A stretch of 64,000 bases of DNA, taken from positions 34,667 to 98,666 of the forward strand of contig NZ_CABVHY010000028.1 in NCBI RefSeq assembly GCF_902497875.1. The letters are read 5' to 3'. This document shows positions 57,886 through 64,000 of the stretch, piece after piece. The position numbers were made by a program, and so were the translations under genes. The notes beneath the pieces are model-generated. The model was not told the origin of the DNA, ran no database searches, and saw only the letters and a program-made list of their open reading frames with translations. Positions within the stretch are counted from its first letter, which is position 1. Every line of letters begins with the position of its first letter. This DNA comes from Pseudomonas fluorescens. Lineage in GTDB: Bacteria > Pseudomonadota > Gammaproteobacteria > Pseudomonadales > Pseudomonadaceae.

Positions 57886-60165
57886 ATGCTCAATACGCTG
57901 CGCAAGATCGTCCAGGAAGTTAACTCCGCCAAGGATCTCAAGGCGGCGTTGGGGATTATTGTATTGCGCGTCAAAGAGGCCATGGGCAGCCAGGTTTGCT
58001 CGGTCTACCTGCTGGACCCCGAGACCAATCGTTTCGTGTTGATGGCCACCGAGGGCTTGAACAAGCGCTCGATCGGCAAGGTCAGCATGGCGCCCAACGA
58101 AGGTCTGGTCGGTCTGGTCGGTACGCGCGAAGAACCCCTGAACCTCGAGAACGCTGCCGATCACCCGCGTTATCGCTACTTCGCCGAAACCGGCGAAGAG
58201 CGCTATGCCTCCTTCCTTGGCGCGCCGATCATTCACCACCGCCGCGTTGTCGGCGTATTGGTCATCCAGCAAAAGGAGCGGCGCCAGTTTGACGAAGGCG
58301 AAGAAGCCTTCCTGGTAACCATGAGCGCCCAACTTGCCGGGGTTATCGCTCACGCCGAAGCCACTGGCTCGATCCGCGGTCTGGGTCGTCAGGGCAAAGG
58401 CATCCAGGAAGCCAAGTTCGTCGGCGTACCCGGCTCGCCCGGTGCGGCGATCGGTACCGCGGTGGTCATGCTGCCGCCGGCGGATCTGGACGTGGTGCCG
58501 GACAAGGCCATCACCGACATCGAAGCCGAACTGGGGCTGTTCAAGACCGCGATCGAAGGCGTGCGCGCCGACATGCGCACGCTGTCCGCCAAGCTGGCGA
58601 CGCAGCTGCGTCCGGAAGAGCGGGCGCTGTTCGACGTTTACCTGATGATGCTCGACGACGCGTCGCTGGGCAGCGAAGTAACCACCGTGATCAAGACCGG
58701 TCAGTGGGCCCAGGGTGCCTTGCGCCAGGTGGTGACCGATCACGTCAACCGTTTCGAACTGATGGACGACGCCTACCTGCGTGAGCGGGCATCGGACGTC
58801 AAGGACCTCGGCCGTCGCCTTCTGGCTTACCTGCAGGAAGAGCGTCAGCAGACCCTGGTGTATCCCGACAACTCCATTCTGATCAGCGAAGAACTGACGC
58901 CTGCCATGCTCGGCGAGGTGCCGGAAGGCAAGTTGGTGGGTCTGGTCTCGGTATTGGGTTCGGGTAACTCCCACGTGGCGATCCTGGCCCGGGCCATGGG
59001 CATCCCGACGGTGATGGGCCTGGTTGACCTGCCGTATTCCAAGGTCGACGGCATCCAGATGATCGTCGATGGCTACCACGGCGAGGTCTACACCAACCCC
59101 AGCGAAGTGCTGCGCAAGCAATTCGCCGAGGTGGTCGAAGAAGAGCGGCAACTGGCCCTGGGGCTGGATGCGCTGCGCGACTTGCCGTGCGTGACCCTTG
59201 ATGGTCACCGCATGCCTTTGTGGGTCAATACCGGCCTGCTGGCGGACGTGGCGCGGGCGCAGAAGCGCGGTGCCGAAGGCGTGGGTCTGTACCGCACCGA
59301 AGTGCCGTTCATGATCAATCAGCGCTTCCCGAGCGAAAAGGAGCAGCTGGCGATTTATCGCGAGCAACTCGCCGCCTTCCATCCGCAACCGGTGACCATG
59401 CGCAGCCTGGACATCGGCGGCGACAAGTCACTGTCGTATTTCCCGATCAAGGAAGACAACCCGTTCCTCGGCTGGCGCGGGATCCGCGTCACCCTCGACC
59501 ACCCGGAAATCTTCCTGGTACAGACCCGCGCCATGCTCAAGGCTAGCGAAGGCCTGAACAACCTGCGCATTCTGCTGCCGATGATCTCCGGCACTCACGA
59601 ACTTGAAGAAGCCCTGCACCTGATCCACCGCGCCTGGGGTGAAGTGCGCGACGAAGGCTGCGACGTGCCGATGCCGCCGATTGGCGTGATGATCGAGATT
59701 CCGGCGGCTGTGTATCAGACCAAGGAACTGGCGCGGCAAGTGGACTTCCTCTCGGTCGGCTCCAATGACCTGACCCAGTACCTGCTGGCCGTGGACCGCA
59801 ACAATCCACGGGTCGCCGATCTCTACGACTACCTGCACCCCGCGGTGCTGCAAGCCCTGCAGAGTGTAGTGCGTGACGCCCATGCCGAAGGCAAGCCGGT
59901 GAGTATTTGCGGCGAAATGGCCGGTGATCCGGCGGCGGCGGTGCTGTTGATGGCGATGGGCTTCGACAGCCTGTCGATGAACGCCACCAACCTGCCGAAA
60001 GTGAAGTGGATGCTCCGGCAGATCAACCTGAGCAAGGCCAAGGAACTGCTGGCGGAGTTGATGACCATCGACAACCCGCATGTTATCCACAGCTCGCTGC
60101 AACTGGCGCTGAAGAACCTTGGGTTGGCGCGGATGATCAATCCGGCTTCGGCCAAGACCCTCTAA
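57886..60165 (+). CDS. ptsP: phosphoenolpyruvate-protein phosphotransferase PtsP (EI-Ntr)
   Basis: 759 aa, first enzyme of the nitrogen PTS. An N-terminal GAF domain (about 1-160) is followed by an Enzyme-I module. The phosphorylated His is H363 in LGSGNSHVAILARAMGIPTV. PEP-binding barrel landmarks are GVGLYRTEVPFMINQRFPSE, VTMRSLDIGGDKSLSYFPIK, and the SVGSNDLTQYLLAVDRNNPR region. It donates phosphate to NPr. Sits directly after rppH and may be co-transcribed. Confidence 0.96.
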   Translation: MLNTLRKIVQEVNSAKDLKAALGIIVLRVKEAMGSQVCSVYLLDPETNRFVLMATEGLNKRSIGKVSMAPNEGLVGLVGTREEPLNLENAADHPRYRYFAETGEERYASFLGAPIIHHRRVVGVLVIQQKERRQFDEGEEAFLVTMSAQLAGVIAHAEATGSIRGLGRQGKGIQEAKFVGVPGSPGAAIGTAVVMLPPADLDVVPDKAITDIEAELGLFKTAIEGVRADMRTLSAKLATQLRPEERALFDVYLMMLDDASLGSEVTTVIKTGQWAQGALRQVVTDHVNRFELMDDAYLRERASDVKDLGRRLLAYLQEERQQTLVYPDNSILISEELTPAMLGEVPEGKLVGLVSVLGSGNSHVAILARAMGIPTVMGLVDLPYSKVDGIQMIVDGYHGEVYTNPSEVLRKQFAEVVEEERQLALGLDALRDLPCVTLDGHRMPLWVNTGLLADVARAQKRGAEGVGLYRTEVPFMINQRFPSEKEQLAIYREQLAAFHPQPVTMRSLDIGGDKSLSYFPIKEDNPFLGWRGIRVTLDHPEIFLVQTRAMLKASEGLNNLRILLPMISGTHELEEALHLIHRAWGEVRDEGCDVPMPPIGVMIEIPAAVYQTKELARQVDFLSVGSNDLTQYLLAVDRNNPRVADLYDYLHPAVLQALQSVVRDAHAEGKPVSICGEMAGDPAAAVLLMAMGFDSLSMNATNLPKVKWMLRQINLSKAKELLAELMTIDNPHVIHSSLQLALKNLGLARMINPASAKTL

Positions 60166-60178
60166 ACCAGCATCGCAC

Positions 60179-60338
60179 CTGTGGCGAGGGGGCTTGTCGG
60201 AACGCCGCACCGCCCCGCTGGGCCGCGTAGCGGTCCTAAAACCAGCAATCGCGGACTTTCAGGAAAAATGCATCAGCCGGGTTACGACTGCTTCGCCCGA
60301 GCGCGGACCGACCGGCGGGGGCAAGCCCCCTCGCCACA
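60179..60338. repeat. REPIN, family C, diverged left arm
   Basis: Left arm TGTGGCGAGGGGGCTTGTCG and right arm GGGGCAAGCCCCCTCGCCAC around a spacer of about 120 bases. Confidence 0.82.
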
Positions 60339-60351
60339 GTGCCGACAACGC

Positions 60352-61098
60352 TTAAACCCTGACTTCAACCTCCCCCAAATGCCCGCCATACGGTCCGAAG
60401 CTGCGCTCGACCATGTGCCGTGAACCATCGGCATTAACGATCAGCGCAGTACTGGCGCGGGTGCCGTAACTGGGACTGGCGATAAACACGCTCGACAACA
60501 GACTCTCGGTCGCCAGACCAACCCCGGTATCGGGAAGCTCGGCAAAAGGTACGATCTGTGGATCGTTCAACAGTGCGAGCAGCGCTTGCGGCTGCGGATC
60601 GTCGAGGACCTCGCTCAATGCCGCCTTGGCCTTGAGCACTTTCGGCCATGGGCTATCGAGTCCTGCATTGGACAGTCCGTAGATACCTGCCGCCAACAAG
60701 GTGGGCTCAGGCTCCAGCGTGTTGTAGTGCCACAACTCGGTTGAAGTCCCTAGCAGCAGATTAAACCCGGCATATTCGACCGATCTGCCGACAACGTCGG
60801 CCAAATAGTCATCAACTGGTATTTCCCCACTGAGAAAGCGCGCCACCAGTTCACCCCGTGAGCGAAGGGCTGGAGGCTGATGGGGATTGCGGATATTGGT
60901 CAGCGCCGCAAAGCGTCCAGCGGCACCAATTCCCAGCCAGGTGCCCCCGGCCTCCAGATCGCGACCGGCATAAACCTGCGGTGCCTCAGGCCATTGCGCC
61001 AGCGGCAGGCTCGGGCGGGCATAGAACTCGTCGCGGTTGGCGGCGACAACCAATGGCTGGGCATGGCCGGGGCGCCAGGCGAACACGATCAGGCACAT
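60352..61098 (-). CDS. NRDE/TANGO2-family protein
   Basis: 248 aa. MCLIVFAWRPGHAQPLVVAA then NRDEFYARPSLPLAQW is the NRDE signature (Cys2 and the NRDE motif at about 21-24). GTWLGIGAAGRFAALTNIRN and YGTRASTALIVNADG are further family blocks. The bacterial role is unclear; members have been linked to heme or acyl-group metabolism. It faces ptsP through a family C REPIN. Confidence 0.88.
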   Translation of the reverse strand: MCLIVFAWRPGHAQPLVVAANRDEFYARPSLPLAQWPEAPQVYAGRDLEAGGTWLGIGAAGRFAALTNIRNPHQPPALRSRGELVARFLSGEIPVDDYLADVVGRSVEYAGFNLLLGTSTELWHYNTLEPEPTLLAAGIYGLSNAGLDSPWPKVLKAKAALSEVLDDPQPQALLALLNDPQIVPFAELPDTGVGLATESLLSSVFIASPSYGTRASTALIVNADGSRHMVERSFGPYGGHLGEVEVRV

Positions 61099-61233
61099 AG
61101 GGTAATCCTTGTGTGTTTTTTGCTCACTCTACGCAGTCATCGCCTGTCGATCCATCGCCATCCACAGTGGAGCCCGAGGCCATGCATCCGTTACCATGCC
61201 GCTCCTATTTTTGGGATGCATGGGGATACGGCC

Positions 61234-62016
61234 ATGGAATTTCTGCTCTATCTGGCGCTGGGCGCCTGTGCAGGCGTGCTGGCCGGGCTGTTTGGGGTGG
61301 GTGGCGGGATCATCATCGTGCCGGTGTTGGTGTTCAGTTTCAAACTGCAGGGCTTCGATCCGTCGATTCTGACTCACCTGGCGGTCGGCACGTCCCTGGC
61401 GACGATTATTTTTACTTCGGTGAATGCGATCCGCGAGCATCATCGTCGCGGCGCCGTGCGTTGGCCGATTTTTGCCTGGATGACCCTCGGCATTCTCATC
61501 GGTGCCGGTTTCGGCGCGCTGACCGCTGAGGCGATCTCCGGCCCACATTTGCAGAAGATCATTGGCGTATTCGCGCTGATCGTCGCTGTTCAGCTCGCAT
61601 TGGACTTCAAACCCAAGGCCAGCCGAACGGTGCCAGGCAAAGTCGGTCTGACCGTGGCGGGCAGTGTGATTGGCTGGGCTTCGGCAATTTTCGGGATTGG
61701 CGGTGGTTCGCTGACCGTGCCGTTCCTGACCTGGCGCAGCGTACCGATGCAACAAGCCGTGGCGACTTCGTCTGCCTGTGGCCTGCCGATTGCCTTGTCC
61801 AGTGCATTGTTTTTCATGATTCTGGGCTGGCACGATCCATTGTTGCCGGCCCATAGCCTTGGTTTTGTTTATTTGCCGGCGTTGCTGGGGATCGCACTGA
61901 CCAGCATGTTCTTCGCCCGATTTGGCGCACGACTGGCCCACAGTTTGTCGCCGCGCTTGCTCAAAAAGCTGTTCGCCGCTTTGCTGTTCTGCGTGGGGCT
62001 CAATTTCCTGCTCTGA
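61234..62016 (+). CDS. TauE/SafE-family membrane transporter
   Basis: 260 aa with about eight transmembrane helices. The conserved GLFGVGGGIIIVPVLVF near the start and its internal repeat AIFGIGGGSLTVPFL halfway mark the TauE/SafE family, which exports sulfite or sulfoacetate-type anions. ATG 61234 (MEFLLYLALGACAGVLAGLF) is the start; frames extending upstream to 60880 are not real. Precedes lgt. Confidence 0.88.
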   Translation: MEFLLYLALGACAGVLAGLFGVGGGIIIVPVLVFSFKLQGFDPSILTHLAVGTSLATIIFTSVNAIREHHRRGAVRWPIFAWMTLGILIGAGFGALTAEAISGPHLQKIIGVFALIVAVQLALDFKPKASRTVPGKVGLTVAGSVIGWASAIFGIGGGSLTVPFLTWRSVPMQQAVATSSACGLPIALSSALFFMILGWHDPLLPAHSLGFVYLPALLGIALTSMFFARFGARLAHSLSPRLLKKLFAALLFCVGLNFLL

Positions 62017-62099
62017 TGCCCGGCACAATCCTGGCTTAATCCTGAGGTGGCATCGTCCCCCGGGAATTTTGAAGGTTTCAACTCTAACGAGGAGTCGCA

Positions 62100-62906
62100 A
62101 TGCTGCCTTACCCGCAGATTGACCCGGTGGCCCTGGCCATCGGCCCGCTGAAGATCCACTGGTACGGCCTGATGTACCTGATTGGCATTGGCGGCGCCTG
62201 GTGGCTGGCATCGCGCCGGATGAACCGTTTCGACCCGACTTGGACCAAGGAGAAGCTCTCCGACATGGTCTTCTGGATGTCGATGGGGGTCATTCTCGGT
62301 GGTCGACTGGGTTATGTGCTGTTCTACGACCTGCATGCCTACCTGGCCAATCCGACGCTGATCTTCGAAGTGTGGAAAGGTGGCATGTCGTTCCACGGCG
62401 GCTTTATCGGAGTCATGCTGGCGGCCTGGTGGTTCGGCAGGCGCAACGGCAAGTCGTTCTTCGAGCTGATGGACTTTGTCGCGCCGATGGTGCCGATCGG
62501 CCTGGGTGCCGGGCGTATTGGCAACTTCATCAATGCCGAGTTGTGGGGCAAGGCGACTGACGTGCCTTGGGCGATGGTTTTCCCAACCGATGAGTTGCAA
62601 CTGGCGCGTCACCCGTCGCAGCTGTATCAGTTCGCTCTCGAAGGTGTGGCGCTGTTCCTGATCCTCTGGTTGTTCTCGCGCAAGCCGCGGCCGACCATGG
62701 CAGTGTCCGGGATGTTCGCGTTGTTCTACGGAATCTTCCGCTTCATCGTCGAGTTCGTCCGGGTACCTGATGCCCAGCTCGGCTATCTGGCGTGGAACTG
62801 GCTGACCATGGGACAGGTGCTGTGCCTGCCGATGATCATCGGCGGCCTGGCATTGATCTGGCTGGCGTATCACCGCGCTCCGGCAAGCAAAAGCGCCGCG
62901 CTATAA
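62100..62906 (+). CDS. lgt: prolipoprotein diacylglyceryl transferase
   Basis: 268 aa, inner-membrane enzyme adding diacylglycerol to the lipobox cysteine. Seven-helix protein with the family signature GAGRIGNFINAELWGKATDV (about residues 138-157) and FHGGFIGVMLAAWWFG before it. Start LPYPQIDPVALAIGPLKIHW follows CTAACGAGGAGTCGCA. thyA begins 48 bases after the stop. Confidence 0.96.
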   Translation: MLPYPQIDPVALAIGPLKIHWYGLMYLIGIGGAWWLASRRMNRFDPTWTKEKLSDMVFWMSMGVILGGRLGYVLFYDLHAYLANPTLIFEVWKGGMSFHGGFIGVMLAAWWFGRRNGKSFFELMDFVAPMVPIGLGAGRIGNFINAELWGKATDVPWAMVFPTDELQLARHPSQLYQFALEGVALFLILWLFSRKPRPTMAVSGMFALFYGIFRFIVEFVRVPDAQLGYLAWNWLTMGQVLCLPMIIGGLALIWLAYHRAPASKSAAL

Positions 62907-62954
62907 ACTCGAATCGCAGGGCCCGGGCCCTGCGATCAAGGACACAGGTAACTC

Positions 62955-63926
62955 ATGAAGCAATATCTCGAACTGGTAGCCCACGTCATCAAGAACGGCA
63001 CCAAGCAGGCCAACCGCACTGGCGTGAACACCATCAGCTTCCCCGGCGCCATGCTGCGCTATGACCTGAAGGAAGGTTTCCCGGCCATCACCACCCGCAG
63101 GATGGCTTTCAAATCGGCGATCGGCGAGATGGTCGGTTTCTTGCGTGGCGTGAACAACGCCGCCGAGTTCCGTGCCCTCGGCTGCAAGGTCTGGGACCAG
63201 AACGCCAACGAAAACGCCCAGTGGCTGGCCAACCCGTTCCGCCAGGGCGATGACGACCTCGGCGAAATCTACGGTGTGCAATGGCGTAAATGGCCGGCGT
63301 ACAAGCAGATCCCGGTGAGTAATCAGGCTGCCATCGAACAAACGCTGAGCCAGGGCTATCGGCAGATCGCCGAAGGTGAAGAAGACGGTCAGGCCTACGT
63401 GGTGCTATACAAGGCCATCGACCAGGTTCGCCAGTGCGTCGATACCATCATGAAGGATCCAGGCAGCCGCCGGATACTGTTCCACGGCTGGAACGTCGCT
63501 CAGCTGGATGAAATGGCCTTGCCGCCGTGCCACCTGCTGTACCAGTTCCATCCGAATGTCGAAACCAAAGAAATCTCTTTGACCCTCTACATCCGTTCCA
63601 ACGACCTGGGGCTGGGCACGCCGTTCAACCTGACCGAAGGCGCAGCGCTGCTGAGCCTGATCGGCCGCCTGACCGGCTACACGCCACGCTGGTTCACCTA
63701 TTTCATCGGTGATGCCCACGTTTACGAAAACCACCTGGACATGCTCAACGAACAGCTCACCCGCGAGCCGTTCCCGATGCCGAAACTGGTGATTTCCGAG
63801 CGCGTGCCGGAGTTTGCCAAGACCGGTATCTACCAGCCGGAATGGCTGGAGCAGATCGAGCCGAGCGACTTCTCGCTAGAGGGTTATCAGCACCACGCGC
63901 CAATGACCGCGCCGATGGCGGTCTAA
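62955..63926 (+). CDS. thyA: thymidylate synthase
   Basis: 323 aa. Catalytic Cys192 in LPPCHLLYQFHP; phosphate-site Arg in RTGVNTISFPGA (R21); QVRQCVDTIMKDPGSRRILF and RSNDLGLGTPFNLTE are core blocks. Longer than the 264-residue E. coli enzyme because of an insert in the small domain (about residues 75-150, YKQIPVSNQAAIEQTLSQGY), as in several Pseudomonas. Start ATG 62955, after GACACAGG. Transcribed with or just after lgt. Confidence 0.95.
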   Translation: MKQYLELVAHVIKNGTKQANRTGVNTISFPGAMLRYDLKEGFPAITTRRMAFKSAIGEMVGFLRGVNNAAEFRALGCKVWDQNANENAQWLANPFRQGDDDLGEIYGVQWRKWPAYKQIPVSNQAAIEQTLSQGYRQIAEGEEDGQAYVVLYKAIDQVRQCVDTIMKDPGSRRILFHGWNVAQLDEMALPPCHLLYQFHPNVETKEISLTLYIRSNDLGLGTPFNLTEGAALLSLIGRLTGYTPRWFTYFIGDAHVYENHLDMLNEQLTREPFPMPKLVISERVPEFAKTGIYQPEWLEQIEPSDFSLEGYQHHAPMTAPMAV

Positions 63927-63984
63927 GCGTTCGCCACCCCGCCGGCCGCATACACCCGTGATATCGCGGATGTACACAAATCCT

Positions 63985-64000
63985 GTAGGAGCTGCCGCAG
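63985..64000. repeat. REPIN family A arm cut by the window edge
   Basis: GTAGGAGCTGCCGCAG, the start of a family A arm, runs into the right edge. Confidence 0.75.

Noticed and set aside
57826..59388. 520-residue minus-strand frame opposite ptsP
   Set aside because: Antisense shadow; His/Gln/Arg-rich with no domain, while the plus strand encodes intact PtsP.
60880..61233. Longer N-terminus for the TauE-family gene
   Set aside because: The extension overlaps the opposite-strand NRDE gene and has no transporter features; the first membrane helix begins right at ATG 61234.
1161..64000. CRISPR array from the recurrent short repeats
   Set aside because: The repeats are inverted pairs dispersed singly between genes, not direct repeats with regular spacers, and no cas genes are present.
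1..64000. tRNA, rRNA, prophage, insertion sequence or toxin-antitoxin genes
   Set aside because: None recognised on either strand; no transposase, integrase or cloverleaf-type sequence was seen.

Overview
This window is a piece of a Pseudomonas chromosome, most likely from the P. fluorescens group. It is GC-rich, densely packed and carries no phage, integron, rRNA, tRNA or CRISPR that I can see. The assignment rests on the proteins (PtsP, LsfA, an OprD-family porin, SsuEACBF, SpuI/SpuABCDEFGH, the SerA/D2HGDH pair) and on three families of short inverted-repeat pairs (REPIN-like) typical of that group. From memory of P. aeruginosa gene order, about 1-18300 matches the PA5221-PA5204 neighbourhood and 26868-63926 matches PA0296-PA0342. 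The sulfur-scavenging block (18809-24970) lies between them.

Layout. 1-4184: the end of a ubiquinone-type FAD hydroxylase and a ferric-iron-type ABC transporter (binding protein plus fused permease, no ATPase). 4185-9195: glycine cleavage genes gcvT, gcvH and gcvP behind a structured leader; a REPIN and a decayed DegT-type aminotransferase lie between gcvH and gcvP. 9277-15567: mostly minus-strand genes (DUF2388, NfeD, stomatin/SPFH, GspE-type ATPase, ACT-like protein, CYTH/CHAD triphosphatase) plus an Lrp regulator. 15727-18319: argE and argA. 18809-24970: OprD-family porin, 1-Cys peroxiredoxin lsfA and the sulfonate operon ssuEA-(ssuD remnant)-CBF. The ssuD gene is reduced to a 19-codon reading frame. 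25176-26658: a TetR regulator, a structured non-coding stretch and a DUF6124/DUF3077-type gene.

26868-37713 is the spu polyamine locus: two gamma-glutamylpolyamine synthetases, a gamma-glutamyl hydrolase, a putrescine:pyruvate aminotransferase, and a polyamine ABC importer with two binding proteins. It is followed by an HD protein/GlxA-type regulator pair, a HacB-like acyl-homoserine-lactone acylase, and a run of small enzymes and DUF proteins (42487-47723). Next come the divergent serA/D-2-hydroxyglutarate dehydrogenase pair, an FAH-family enzyme, two SdiA-regulated-domain paralogues, rpiA, ilvA, a HAD phosphatase, rppH, ptsP, a TANGO2/NRDE protein, a TauE-type transporter, lgt and thyA.

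The points most worth a second look are the in-frame loss of ssuD inside an otherwise intact ssu operon, a predicted three-way-junction leader before gcvT that begins at a predicted transcription start, the structured RNA-like region before the DUF6124-type gene, shared A/T-rich motifs linking the porin, lsfA and ssuE promoters, and the aminotransferase remnant before gcvP. All names come from reading the sequence and from family knowledge; no database search was run.
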